A stretch of DNA of 64,000 bases from Leifsonia sp. Root227 (GCF_001428745.1 NZ_LMIO01000002.1:767533-831532), one strand, 5' to 3'; numbered from the stretch's first letter, positions 7,947-18,829 are shown. Numbers and translations: made by a program. The notes: a model not told the origin generated them from the sequence alone.

Positions 7947-9839
7947 ATGCCGAACCGTAGCAGCCTGGTGGAGAGGATCGTCCCGTATCGCTGGGTCCTC
8001 GAACCGGCGCTCGGCGTCGTCCTCTTTCTCGCCTGGCTGATCACCGGCCTGCCGTTCGAGTTCCAGTCTGCGCTCGCACTCACCTTCTACAGTGCGGCCG
8101 TCGCCATCTCCCGCGTGCTGCCCCCTCTGTCGCTCGGGATGCTCTGGCTGGCCGTGCTGACGGAGGCGACAGAGACCGTCTCCATGCCGATGCCCTTCCG
8201 GGTGATCTCGACCGTGGCGGTGCTGATCGCGGTGTTCAGCATCGCCGCCCACGCCGGCAACGTGGTGCGCTGGCTCGATTTCGCTTCGGCGATCCTGATC
8301 GCACCGATGCTCGCGTACCTGTTCACGGTGCGGGGCGAACTGAAGTTCCCGCTGATCGGGCCGGTGATCGGCGGGTACTACACCAGTCAGGGCGTCGGGC
8401 TGCTGCTGATGAGCCTGCTGCTGGCCGTGACGTTCGTCGCCGGCTGGCTACTCGGCTTCCTGGTGGCCAGGCAGCGGGCGACCGGCGCCGCCGGCGATGC
8501 TGGGGCAGCGGACCACTCCGTGCTCGTCTGGCTCGCGTCCTCTGGGGGCACCCCGGTCTCCGCCAGCGACCCGAACAGGACGGGGCTGGTGCGCCGCCTC
8601 ACCGGGCGGCAGCTCACCTTCGACATCGCGGGTGCCGTGCTGTTCGCCGTGTTCTGCCTGCCGCTCGACTCCGCCGGCCTGTTCGGGGTCGGCGGCGACG
8701 GGGGAGCGCGCTCCGCGATCGTGGTCGTGATCGGCTTCACGGTCGCGGTGGCGGTGCGCAGAATCTCGCCCGCCGTTGCGCTCGCCATCGCCTGGCTGAC
8801 CGCCGTGCTGCAGATGACCACGGGGCACAGCATCCAGTTCAGCGACGTCGGCATCCTGATCGTGCTGTACGCGACCGCGGCGTACGGCGACCGCATCGTG
8901 CGCTGGTCGGGGCTCATCTCCGCCGGGCTCGGAGCCGTGGTCGCCGCGCTGTACCTCTCGCTCACCGCCGCGCTGAACCAGAGCTACCTCGACCTGCTGT
9001 CCGGGGCGATCTCCCGGCTGGCGCTGGAGTTCGTCTTCCTCGTCGTGGTCAGCGTCACGGTCCTCGGTCTGTCCTGGGTGCTCGGCCTGCTCATGCGCAC
9101 CTGGCGCAACGCGCGCGTGTCGCGCAGGGCGCAGGTCGTCGCCGAGTTCGACAGAGCCCGCGCCGTGGAGGACGTGGTGGTCGAGCAGGAGCGCACCCGC
9201 ATCGCCCGCGACATGCACGACGTGGTGGCCCACTCGCTCGCCGTGGTGATCGCGCAGGCGGACGGCGCCCGCTACGCCAGGCACGCGGACCCCGACTCGG
9301 TGGACGAAGCCCTGAAGACCATCGCATCCACCGCCAGGTCAGCGCTCGGCGACGTGCGCGTGCTGCTCGCCGAGCTGCGCCACTCCCAGCCGGAGGGCCC
9401 GCAGCCGTCGCTCGACGACCTCGACCGCACTGTCGAGCAGGTGCGCGCCGCAGGGCTCGACGTCACCGTCGAGCGCATCGGCGGCTACGGGATCCTCGGC
9501 TCCGCCCAGCAGATCGCCGCGTACCGCATCGTGCAGGAAGCGCTCACCAACGCGCTCAGGCACGGAGACACCAGCCAGCCGGCCACCGTCGTCCTCGCCG
9601 AAGTCGCCACTGGCGACGGCGGCACCGGCGACGGTGGACCAGGCGTCGCCATCACCGTGAGGAACACCATGAAGACCGTCACCATCGACACCCCGTCCAG
9701 CGGCGCCCTGCCGCGCATCGGCCACGGCCTGCCAGGGATGCGCGAGCGCGCGTCCCTGGCAGGCGGGAGTCTCGCGGCCGGGCCAGCAGGCGGCGACTTC
9801 CTGGTGAGCGCCTTCCTGCCGGCGGGGGAGAAGGCGTGA
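7947..9839 (+). CDS. Membrane sensor histidine kinase (HisKA_3/NarL class) with duplicated membrane module
   Basis: This 630-residue kinase should autophosphorylate at His424 (motif RDMHDVVAHSLAV) and pass the phosphate to the adjacent regulator. The ATPase domain follows, with N box VQEALTNALRHG and the LPGMRERASLAGG glycine motif. The N-terminal 390 residues contain two successive multi-helix membrane modules (about 15-170 and 215-385) that resemble each other, for example both contain a VVRW or IVRW step after a run of similar helices. It overlaps the response regulator by 4 bases (GTGA). The nearby ABC exporter is a likely target. The stimulus is unknown. Confidence 0.93.
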   Translation: MPNRSSLVERIVPYRWVLEPALGVVLFLAWLITGLPFEFQSALALTFYSAAVAISRVLPPLSLGMLWLAVLTEATETVSMPMPFRVISTVAVLIAVFSIAAHAGNVVRWLDFASAILIAPMLAYLFTVRGELKFPLIGPVIGGYYTSQGVGLLLMSLLLAVTFVAGWLLGFLVARQRATGAAGDAGAADHSVLVWLASSGGTPVSASDPNRTGLVRRLTGRQLTFDIAGAVLFAVFCLPLDSAGLFGVGGDGGARSAIVVVIGFTVAVAVRRISPAVALAIAWLTAVLQMTTGHSIQFSDVGILIVLYATAAYGDRIVRWSGLISAGLGAVVAALYLSLTAALNQSYLDLLSGAISRLALEFVFLVVVSVTVLGLSWVLGLLMRTWRNARVSRRAQVVAEFDRARAVEDVVVEQERTRIARDMHDVVAHSLAVVIAQADGARYARHADPDSVDEALKTIASTARSALGDVRVLLAELRHSQPEGPQPSLDDLDRTVEQVRAAGLDVTVERIGGYGILGSAQQIAAYRIVQEALTNALRHGDTSQPATVVLAEVATGDGGTGDGGPGVAITVRNTMKTVTIDTPSSGALPRIGHGLPGMRERASLAGGSLAAGPAGGDFLVSAFLPAGEKA

Positions 9840-10561
9840 GCGGCGACGGCCTGAGCGGCGACGGCGGTACGACGACCGTGCCAGAGGGGACGAGTCGCAT
9901 CCGGGTGCTGCTGGTGGACGACCAGCCGCTGTTCCGCGCAGGCGTCAGGATGCTCGTCGGCTCCCAGCCGGACCTGGAGTTCGTCGGAGAGGCGGCCAAC
10001 GGCGCAGAGGGCGTGCAGCTCGCCCGCGAGACGGCGCCGGACGTCGTGCTGATGGACATCAGGATGCCGGTGATGGACGGGATCGCCGCCACCACAGCGA
10101 TCATCGAGAGCGCCGCCCGCGAGGCGCGCAACGCACCGCGCATCGTGGTGCTCACCACCTTCGACCTGGACGAGGCCGCCGCGCGCGCCATCCGCGGCGG
10201 TGCCAGCGGGTTCGTGCTCAAGGATGCCGAGCCGGAGTTCCTGCTCGCGGCGATCCGCACCGTGCATGCAGGCAGCGCCGTGATCGCGGCAGGGGCGACG
10301 CGCGAACTGTTCCAGTTCTTCTCGTCCAGCGAGCCGGTGAAGCCAGAGCCGGAAGAGTTCGGCAGCCTCACCGCGCGCGAGAAGGAGATCTTCGTGCTCG
10401 CCGCCCGCGGCCTCAGCAACTCGGAGATCGCCGCCGCGGAGTACCTGAGCGAGGCGACGGTGAAGACCCACATCAGTCGCATCCTGAGCAAGCTCGGGCT
10501 GCGTGACCGCGTGCAGATGGTGGTCTACGCGTTCGAGCACGGGCTCACCTCCGCCGAGTAG
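9836..10561 (+). CDS. NarL/FixJ-family response regulator
   Basis: This 241-residue DNA-binding regulator has a receiver domain with the phosphoacceptor at Asp74 (LMDIRMP) and a C-terminal LuxR-type helix-turn-helix (about 175-235, LTAREKEIFVLAARGLSNSE). The first 20 residues are a Gly/Asp-rich extension (SGDGLSGDGG), so the true start may lie later, but GTG 9836 overlaps the kinase stop and suggests coupling. It is the partner of the kinase at 7947 and probably controls the ABC transporter directly downstream. Confidence 0.94.
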   Translation: MSGDGLSGDGGTTTVPEGTSRIRVLLVDDQPLFRAGVRMLVGSQPDLEFVGEAANGAEGVQLARETAPDVVLMDIRMPVMDGIAATTAIIESAAREARNAPRIVVLTTFDLDEAAARAIRGGASGFVLKDAEPEFLLAAIRTVHAGSAVIAAGATRELFQFFSSSEPVKPEPEEFGSLTAREKEIFVLAARGLSNSEIAAAEYLSEATVKTHISRILSKLGLRDRVQMVVYAFEHGLTSAE

Positions 10562-10632
10562 CGGCCAGAGATCATCCTGAGGGCTGATGGCGGATAGCCC
10601 CACCGCCCGATTCGGCACCCTGGGCGGCTCCC

Positions 10633-10638
10633 TAGCGT
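10633..10638 (+). promoter_or_regulatory. -10-like hexamer TAGCGT before the ABC exporter
   Basis: TAGCGT lies 7 bases before the ATG at 10646. The GGGGAG between them is too close to the start to act as a normal ribosome site. Confidence 0.5.
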
Positions 10639-10645
10639 GGGGAGT

Positions 10646-11443
10646 ATGGACAACATCACCAGCGAGACCGTCACCTCAGCCAGCTCGACCATCCCGCCGG
10701 AAGAGCCGTTGGTGGCGCGCGTGGTGGACGCGACGAAGTCCTACGGCACGGGCGCAGGCACGGTGAACGCGCTGGACGGCGTCTCGCTCGGCATCCCGGC
10801 AGGGCGCTTCACCGCGATCATGGGGCCGAGCGGTTCTGGCAAGTCGACGCTGATGCACGTCATGGCCGGGCTCGACACGGTCACCGGTGGCCAGGTGTTC
10901 CTCGGCGATACCGAGATCACCAGCCTGGGGGATGCGGAGCTCACCGTCCTGCGGCGCCGTCGCGTCGGCTTCGTGTTCCAGTCGTTCAACCTGGTGCCGA
11001 CACTCGATGTCGCCGCGAACATCCACCTGCCGTTCGAGCTCGACGGGCGTCGTCCGACCAGGACGCAGGGGGAGTGGATCGACCACCTGATCGACTCGCT
11101 CGGCCTGCGGTCGCGGCTCACGCACCGCCCGCACGAGCTGTCGGGCGGGCAGCAGCAGCGCGTCGCCATCGTGCGGGCGCTCGCCACCAGGCCCGACTTG
11201 ATCTTCGCCGACGAGCCGACGGGCAACCTCGACTCCCGCACCGGGCGCGAGGTGCTCGCTCTGCTCGCGGAGGCGAGTCGCACGTACGGGCAGAGCATCG
11301 CGATGGTGACCCACGACCCGATCGCCGCGAGCTATGCAGACCGCATCGTGTTCCTCGCCGACGGCCGCGTCGCCGCCGAGCGTCCGCGCTCGGCCGCCGA
11401 GGACATCTCCTCGTACATGCTCGGCATGGAGCAGCACGCGTGA
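10646..11443 (+). CDS. ABC transporter ATP-binding protein (MacB/LolD type)
   Basis: This 265-residue ATPase powers the adjacent FtsX-type permease. It has Walker [11 protein letters not shown]-loop VFQSFNLVP, signature [15 protein letters not shown], Walker [13 protein letters not shown] and the H-loop VTHD, all typical of MacB-class exporters or lipoprotein movers. ATG 10646 is preferred over an in-frame GTG at 10637 because of the upstream hexamer. The gene overlaps the permease by 4 bases. Position after the two-component system suggests induction by it. Confidence 0.95.
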   Translation: MDNITSETVTSASSTIPPEEPLVARVVDATKSYGTGAGTVNALDGVSLGIPAGRFTAIMGPSGSGKSTLMHVMAGLDTVTGGQVFLGDTEITSLGDAELTVLRRRRVGFVFQSFNLVPTLDVAANIHLPFELDGRRPTRTQGEWIDHLIDSLGLRSRLTHRPHELSGGQQQRVAIVRALATRPDLIFADEPTGNLDSRTGREVLALLAEASRTYGQSIAMVTHDPIAASYADRIVFLADGRVAAERPRSAAEDISSYMLGMEQHA

Positions 11444-12879
11444 GCCGCCCGTTCTCCGCGTTCCGCGCGAACGCCAGGGACCACCGCGCGAGCATCCTGG
11501 TCGCCGCCCTCAGTGCTGCGTTCGGGGTCGCGCTGCTGTCCACCACCGGCGTGCTGTCCGCGTACATCTCCGCCAGCGAGGTCGGTGTGCACTCCTCGGT
11601 CGGCTTCGCCCTCGGGATCGTCGCCGGGGTCTTCTTCGTCATCGCCGTCTACGTCGGAGCCATCGTCACCACCAACACGTTCGCAACCGTGATCGCAGGT
11701 CGCACCAGGACGATTGCCCTGCTGCGGCTGATCGGATCGAGTGCGCGCACGCAACGGCGCTCCGTCGCGAGCGAGGGGCTCGCGGTCGGGCTGATCGGTG
11801 CCGCTATCGGCGGGGTGACGGCTGCGGTGCTCTCGCTCGCCGCTGTGCGGCTGTTCGTCGCCGTCGGAGTGCTGCCGGATGCGCTCTACCCCGTGATCAC
11901 CCCGGCGCTGCTAGCGCCGGTGGCCGTGGTCGTCGTGACCACCTGGCTCGCCTCCTGGGTGGGCAGCAGGCGCGTCCTGACCGTCACGCCCGTCCAGGCG
12001 CTCGGCGCAGCGGAGGAGCGCCCGCCCGCGGCCGTCCGCCAGCGAGCGCGCATCGTCGTCGCCGCGGCGCTGCTGGTCGTGGGACTCGGCCTGCTCGTCT
12101 TCGGGCTGCTCCTCGGGCTGGGAGTGTTCGCGCGCTCCGGCATCCCGATCGCCAGCGGCTACGGCGTGCTGATCGCGATGCCGGGCGGCGTGCTGTCGTT
12201 CACCGGCATCGTGCTGGCCGCCCCGTTCTTCATGCCCGCCGTGCTCCGCTGGGTGGGGATGCTGTTTGGCCGCGGGGCCGCTGGCAGGCTCGCCGCAGCG
12301 AACGCGGTGCGCAACCCAGAGCGCAGTTCGCGCACCACGATCGGTCTGGTGATCGGCGTCACGCTCATCACGATGTTCGTCGTCGCCGCCCAGTCGTACC
12401 TCCAGATGATCCGGGAGGCGTCGCAAAACGAGCCGGAGCTGTACGCGGGAGCTGAAAGTGTGCTCACGGTCACCATGCTGGTGTTCAGCGTCCTGGTCGG
12501 CTTCTCGGCGATCATCGCAGCGGTCGGGGTGATCAACTCGCTCTCGCTCAGCGTGCTGCAGCGGAGGCGCGAACTCGGCCTGCTGCGAGCGCTCGGGTTC
12601 AGCGCGTCGCAGGTGCGCAGGATGATCCTGGCCGAGAGCGCCCAGCTCACCATCGCGGCCGTGATCACCGGGCTGGTGCTCGGAACCGCGTACGGCTGGG
12701 TGGGGGCGCAGTCGCTGCTGGGGAGCATCCCCGGCGGTGGGCTGCACGCCCCGGTGGTCCCGTGGTCGTTCATCGCGATCATCGTGCTGGCGGCGGCGAT
12801 CCTGGCTCTCCTGGCGTCCCTCGCGCCGACCAGGCGGGCGACGGCGGTCGCGCCCGTGGCGGCCCTCGCAGTCGACTGA
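11440..12879 (+). CDS. FtsX-like ABC transporter permease
   Basis: This 479-residue membrane protein has two FtsX-like halves: helices near residues 20-40, 60-85 and 110-145, then a second set near 200-260 and 345-470, with LSLSVLQRRRELGLLRALGFSASQ marking the conserved cytoplasmic loop and LLRLIGSSARTQRRSV its N-terminal counterpart. No large periplasmic MacB domain is visible, so this is a compact exporter. The GTG start overlaps the ATPase stop. Substrate is unknown; an envelope-active compound or antimicrobial peptide is an inference from the neighbours. Confidence 0.92.
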   Translation: MSRPFSAFRANARDHRASILVAALSAAFGVALLSTTGVLSAYISASEVGVHSSVGFALGIVAGVFFVIAVYVGAIVTTNTFATVIAGRTRTIALLRLIGSSARTQRRSVASEGLAVGLIGAAIGGVTAAVLSLAAVRLFVAVGVLPDALYPVITPALLAPVAVVVVTTWLASWVGSRRVLTVTPVQALGAAEERPPAAVRQRARIVVAAALLVVGLGLLVFGLLLGLGVFARSGIPIASGYGVLIAMPGGVLSFTGIVLAAPFFMPAVLRWVGMLFGRGAAGRLAAANAVRNPERSSRTTIGLVIGVTLITMFVVAAQSYLQMIREASQNEPELYAGAESVLTVTMLVFSVLVGFSAIIAAVGVINSLSLSVLQRRRELGLLRALGFSASQVRRMILAESAQLTIAAVITGLVLGTAYGWVGAQSLLGSIPGGGLHAPVVPWSFIAIIVLAAAILALLASLAPTRRATAVAPVAALAVD

Positions 12880-13011
12880 CGCAGCCGTCTGCCGCGGGAC
12901 TCTCTCGGAGTCCGCTGAGTGTCAGCCCGGCCTCAGCTTTCCGCAGCCTGAGTGCCCCATAATCGAACCGCTTTTGCACGCATTGTGAGAGGAACCGCCC
13001 TGAACTGGCTC

Positions 13012-14298
13012 ATGACCCTGCGCATCGACAAGCCGCCCTTCCTGGTGGCTGTCGATGTCGTGGCCGCGGTCCTCGCGCTGTACCTGGTGGTGCGGCCGAC
13101 CATCCGGCGCACGCTGGCCGGACTCCTCGCTGCCGCGGTCGGGGCCGGGATCGGCTGGCTGGCCACCTGGCTGCTGATCGACGTGCTTGACGTCTTCGGC
13201 GTCGCGCTCACCCCGGTGACCAGGATGTGGGCGGTGCTGGCGTTCGCCGGGATCGGGCTGGCCGTGGCCAACCTGTTCCGCTCCCGCTGGTGGAGGAAGC
13301 TCGTCGCCGTGCTGAGCATCCCGGTCTTCATGGTGATGGCGGCCGCGGGCATCAACGTCGACTTCGGCGAGTACCGCGACCTCAACGACGCGCTGGGCGT
13401 CGTGCCGTACCCTGCGCTCTCCTTCCACTCGGAGCGGGGCGAGGTGGCCGACATCGGCACCGACTACGCCTCCACCTGGACGGCCCCGGCGAGCGTTCCT
13501 GCCAAGGGCGCGATCGGAACCGTGCGCATCCCGGCGACCGAGTCCGGGTTCGCGGCGCGGAAGGCGGTCGTCTACCTGCCGCCTGCCGCACTCACGCCGA
13601 AGCCCCCTGTGCTTCCCGTGCTCTACGCCTTCTCCGGTCAGCCTGGCGCCCCGGCGGACGTCTTCACGGCCGGCAGGATCGGCCAGACGATGGATGCGTT
13701 CGCCGCGACGCACCACGGCGTCGCACCGATCGTGGTCGCCGCCGACCAGCTCGGTGGCCCAGGACGCAACCCGATGTGCGTCGACTCTGCGAAGTTCGGC
13801 AATTCGGCGACCTACCTGCTGAAGGACGTTCCCTCCTGGATCAAGGCCCACTTCCGGGTCAGCAGCGACTCTGCGGCGTGGAGCGTGTTCGGCTATTCGC
13901 AGGGCGCCACCTGCGCCGTCCAGTTCCTCACCGGCCACCCGACGATCTTCGGGTCGGCTCTCGCATCGTCGAGCGAGCTCGGCCCGACGCTGGGGGACCG
14001 CGCTTCCACTGTCCAGTCCGGCTTCGGCGGGTCGGTGACCGCGTTCGAGGACGCGCAGCCCGCCCACCTGATGACCACGCACGCTCCCTATGAGAACTCG
14101 ATGCTGATCCTCGGCGTCGGCCAGAACGACGCGAAGTACACTTCGTTCGCCCGAACACTCGACGCCGATGCGACACAGGCCGGAATCCGCACGCGGCTCC
14201 TCATCTCGCCCGGCACGGCACACGATTGGAACACCGTGCGGTACACCCTGCGGAACGGCTTCCCGCTGATCGCAGCTCACCTGGGCCTGACCTCGTGA
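13012..14298 (+). CDS. Membrane-anchored alpha/beta-hydrolase (esterase D-like)
   Basis: This protein has about four N-terminal hydrophobic segments (first 115 residues) followed by an esterase domain. The nucleophile elbow is GYSQG (Ser near residue 295), with a likely acid in GVGQNDAKY (near 371) and base in GTAHDW (near 403). The start is uncertain: ATG 13012 is used here, but a good AGAGGAA site sits at 12988-12994, ideal for a CTG at 13000, and GTG 12985 is also in frame. The stop region overlaps the next gene by 4 bases (GTGA). In Corynebacterium an esterase next to an aminoacyl-lipid synthase hydrolyses aminoacyl lipids; the same role is inferred here. Confidence 0.82.
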   Translation: MTLRIDKPPFLVAVDVVAAVLALYLVVRPTIRRTLAGLLAAAVGAGIGWLATWLLIDVLDVFGVALTPVTRMWAVLAFAGIGLAVANLFRSRWWRKLVAVLSIPVFMVMAAAGINVDFGEYRDLNDALGVVPYPALSFHSERGEVADIGTDYASTWTAPASVPAKGAIGTVRIPATESGFAARKAVVYLPPAALTPKPPVLPVLYAFSGQPGAPADVFTAGRIGQTMDAFAATHHGVAPIVVAADQLGGPGRNPMCVDSAKFGNSATYLLKDVPSWIKAHFRVSSDSAAWSVFGYSQGATCAVQFLTGHPTIFGSALASSSELGPTLGDRASTVQSGFGGSVTAFEDAQPAHLMTTHAPYENSMLILGVGQNDAKYTSFARTLDADATQAGIRTRLLISPGTAHDWNTVRYTLRNGFPLIAAHLGLTS

Positions 14299-16811
14299 CC
14301 GCCGTGACGGCCTGGCTCGCGCGCGTCGCGCGCCGCACAGGGACGCTGATCGCGACGCACCCGTTCACCGCGGCGATGACCGCGCTGATCCTGGTGCTCG
14401 CTCTCGCGACCGGTCCGATCCACGGGCCGAGGCGACCGCTGCACATCTGGCTCGGCACGGGCCCCGGCCCCCTGGTCGACGGCCACTGGTGGACGCCGGT
14501 CACCTCGGTGCTGTTCACCGACAACCTGGCCGAGCTGATCGTCGCTCTCATCCTGACCGTGCTGCTGGTCGGTGCCGCCGAGCAGCTCATGGGCACCTGG
14601 CGCACGGCGGTCTCGTACTTCGCCACCGCGATCGTGGGCACGGTCGGCGGCATCGCGCTCCAGCTCCTCGCCTCCACCACGGGCGAGATGTGGGCGAGGA
14701 ACGTGCACAACCTGGTCGTGCTCGACGTCTTCACGGCCCTCGGCGGCACGATCATGGCCGCCAGCGCGTTCGCCGGCGCACTGTGGCGTAGGCGCATCCG
14801 GGTGCTGACGGTGCTGATCGCCGTGATGTACGTGCTGTACTCCGGGATGCCGTCCGACGTCTATCGGCTTCTCGCCGTGCTCGCCGGTCTCGGCCTCGGC
14901 GTGCTGCTGCGACCTGGTGCACGCCTCGGCGGTTGGGTCCGCAGCTCCCATCACGAGATCCGGGTGCTGCTCGCGTCCGCGGTGACGATCACCGCGATCG
15001 GGCCCGTGATCGGGCTGCTCACCACAGCGCGCTACGGCCTGCTGTCTCCCATCGCCCTGCTGTTCACCTCCGACGTTCCGGACAAGGGCTCCGTGCTCGA
15101 ACGCTGCCAGGCGTTCGCAGTGACCAGACAGTGCGTACACGACCTGACCATCGAGCGGATCAACGGCCTCGGGCCGATCCTGCTCTCTGTGCTCCCGCTG
15201 CTCGTACTGCTCGTCGCGGCGTACGGGCTGCTGCGCGGCAACCGGTTCGCGCTGTGGCTCGCCGTGTCGGTCAACGCGCTGCTCGCCGTGCTCTCCGCGC
15301 TCTACTTCGGCATCCTGCCGCTCGGCTCCGCCCCGCACCCGCACGTCGGCGCGCGCTACTGGGAGGTGACGGCCATCCTGGCGCTGTCTGCACTGCTCCC
15401 GCTGGCCATCGCCATCCTGCTGATCGCGTTCCGGCAGCACTTCCCCGTGCGTCCGCCTGCGCGGTCGGTGCGCCGTTATGTGCTCACCGTCGTCATCTCC
15501 GGCGTCGTGCTCGCCGCGCTGTATGTGCTGGTCGGCTACCTGCAGAAGGACACCGGCTTCACCAGGCCGCTCGATCTGAGCGACCTCATCGACGATGTGC
15601 TCGAACGGTTCGTGCCTGTCAGCTTCCTGCGCCGCGAGCCGGTGCAGTACCTGCCGACCACGCCGCTCGCGATCTTCGTCTACCGCAACATCGGCACGGT
15701 GTTCTGGCTCATCGTGATCATCGGGGCGATCCCGGTGATGCGCGGACGGGCATCGTGGCGCAAGGGGACGAGCGACGCGGCGCGCGTGCGCGAGCTCCTG
15801 GAGCGCGGAGGGGGAGACCCGATCTCGTTCATGGCCACCTGGCCGGGCAACGACTACTGGTTCGACCCGACGGACGGACGCGCCATCGCGTACCGGGTGG
15901 TCGGCAGGATCGCGATCACCACGGGCGGGCCGTTCGGTGCGCATCCACCGCACGACCGCTCCATCGACCGGTTCGCCCGGTTCTGCGACGACAACGGCTG
16001 GACCCCCGTGTTCTACAGCGTGGATGCCGGCCTCGAGCCGCTCTTCGAGCAGATGGGCTGGTCGACGATGGTGGTGGCGGAGGAGACCGTCATCCGCCCG
16101 CAGCAGTGGGAGACCACCGGCAAGAAATGGCAGGACGTCCGCAGCTCGATCAACCGTGCGCAGCGTGCAGGCATCAGGGCGGAGTGGACGACGTACCAGG
16201 CGCTCCCGCTCAGCTCCGCCGTGCAGCTCTCCGACATCTCCGAGCAGTGGGTGGCGGAGAAGGACCTCCCGGAGATGGGCTTCACCCTCGGCGGCCTCGA
16301 CGAACTACGCGACCCCGCTGTGATGCTGATGCTCGCGATCGACGAGTCCGGACGCATCGAGGGAGTGACGAGCTGGCTGCCCAACTACCGCAACGGCCTC
16401 GTCATCGGCTGGACGCTCGACTTCATGCGCAGGCGGCCGGGGAGCATCAACGGTGTGATGGAGTTCCTGATCGCCGAGGCAGCCACCAGGATGCGCGACG
16501 AGGGCGTCGAGTTCATGAGCCTGTCCGCCGCGCCGCTGGCGCACACCGCGAGTGCGGGAGGGCAAGGAGGCGACGGGGAGACGCGCGGTATGGACCGCAT
16601 CCTGAACTTCCTCAGTGTGTCGCTCGAGCCGGTGTACGGCTTCCGGTCGCTGCTCAAGTTCAAGCGCAAGTTCCAGCCCGAGCTGCATCCGCTGATCATG
16701 GCGTACCCGGACCCTGTCGCTCTGCCCGCGATCGGGATCGCGCTGGTGCGCGCATACCTGCCCCAGCTCTCTGTGCGGCAGGCGGTGGCGTTGGCGAGCG
16801 GGCGCGGGTGA
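14295..16811 (+). CDS. MprF-like DUF2156 aminoacyl-lipid synthase with N-terminal membrane domain
   Basis: This 838-residue protein has about 500 residues of membrane-spanning sequence followed by a DUF2156/LPG-synthase C domain (about 500-825; landmarks MATWPGNDYWFDPTDGRAIAY, GGPFGAHP, FYSVDAG and FKRKFQPE). Such domains transfer an amino acid from aminoacyl-tRNA to phosphatidylglycerol or diacylglycerol, altering surface charge. The first 200 residues look rhomboid-like in layout (HxWTPVTS, long hydrophobic helices) but no GxSG protease serine is visible. Start GTG 14295 overlaps the esterase stop. Which amino acid and lipid are used cannot be told from sequence. Confidence 0.88.
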   Translation: MTAVTAWLARVARRTGTLIATHPFTAAMTALILVLALATGPIHGPRRPLHIWLGTGPGPLVDGHWWTPVTSVLFTDNLAELIVALILTVLLVGAAEQLMGTWRTAVSYFATAIVGTVGGIALQLLASTTGEMWARNVHNLVVLDVFTALGGTIMAASAFAGALWRRRIRVLTVLIAVMYVLYSGMPSDVYRLLAVLAGLGLGVLLRPGARLGGWVRSSHHEIRVLLASAVTITAIGPVIGLLTTARYGLLSPIALLFTSDVPDKGSVLERCQAFAVTRQCVHDLTIERINGLGPILLSVLPLLVLLVAAYGLLRGNRFALWLAVSVNALLAVLSALYFGILPLGSAPHPHVGARYWEVTAILALSALLPLAIAILLIAFRQHFPVRPPARSVRRYVLTVVISGVVLAALYVLVGYLQKDTGFTRPLDLSDLIDDVLERFVPVSFLRREPVQYLPTTPLAIFVYRNIGTVFWLIVIIGAIPVMRGRASWRKGTSDAARVRELLERGGGDPISFMATWPGNDYWFDPTDGRAIAYRVVGRIAITTGGPFGAHPPHDRSIDRFARFCDDNGWTPVFYSVDAGLEPLFEQMGWSTMVVAEETVIRPQQWETTGKKWQDVRSSINRAQRAGIRAEWTTYQALPLSSAVQLSDISEQWVAEKDLPEMGFTLGGLDELRDPAVMLMLAIDESGRIEGVTSWLPNYRNGLVIGWTLDFMRRRPGSINGVMEFLIAEAATRMRDEGVEFMSLSAAPLAHTASAGGQGGDGETRGMDRILNFLSVSLEPVYGFRSLLKFKRKFQPELHPLIMAYPDPVALPAIGIALVRAYLPQLSVRQAVALASGRG

Positions 16812-16823
16812 CCGGACGGGGTG

Positions 16824-16852
16824 CTGACCGCTCACACGCCCCGTGCTACCCT
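16824..16852 (+). promoter_or_regulatory. Probable leuA promoter
   Basis: CTGACC at 16824-16829 and TACCCT at 16847-16852 are separated by 17 bases, as expected for -35 and -10 elements. The -10 ends 7 bases before the leader-peptide start, so transcription should begin at or next to that GTG. Confidence 0.6.
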
Positions 16853-16859
16853 GGTTTCT

Positions 16860-16885
16860 GTGTACGGTCTGCTCCTCCTTAGCTG

Positions 16886-16901
<16 letters not shown>
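16860..16901 (+). CDS. leuL: leuA leader peptide (13 aa, four consecutive Leu codons)
   Basis: The short frame reads M-Y-G-L-L-L-L-S-C-R-D-E-S and stops at TAG 16899. Four Leu codons in a row (CTG CTC CTC CTT) just before an 11-bp hairpin, 69 bases upstream of leuA, match a leucine-sensing leader peptide. The stop codon falls in the hairpin loop, so a ribosome that completes the peptide would cover the stem, whereas stalling at the Leu codons would leave it free. Confidence 0.8.
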
Positions 16902-18752
<1,851 letters not shown>

Positions 18753-18771
18753 CCCGCGTCCCCCAGCCAGC

Positions 18772-18829
18772 GAGCCGGGACTTGTGCACGCGACACGCCG
18801 TCGTCAGCCGTGCACAAGTCCCGGCTCGA
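18772..18829. repeat. Long hairpin repeat, copy A
   Basis: Two 20-base arms (18772-18791 and 18810-18829) are perfect reverse complements around an 18-base loop containing CGACACGCCG. The element fills the gap between convergent leuA and the TRIC-type gene. Bases 18815-18844 match 52098-52127 at 25 of 30 positions, and the three differences that fall in the stem are compensated on the opposite arm. It could act as a bidirectional terminator, but no T-run is present. Confidence 0.85.

Noticed and set aside
8271..8289. Sequence GGCTCGATTTCGCTTCGG resembling the hairpin repeat arm
   Set aside because: It has no partner arm, lies inside the kinase coding region (WLDFAS) and matches only in a short stretch, so it is likely coincidence.
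12952..13011. Longer start (GTG 12952) for the membrane esterase
   Set aside because: A -10-like CATAAT lies inside this segment and the extra residues have no membrane or family character; later starts fit better.
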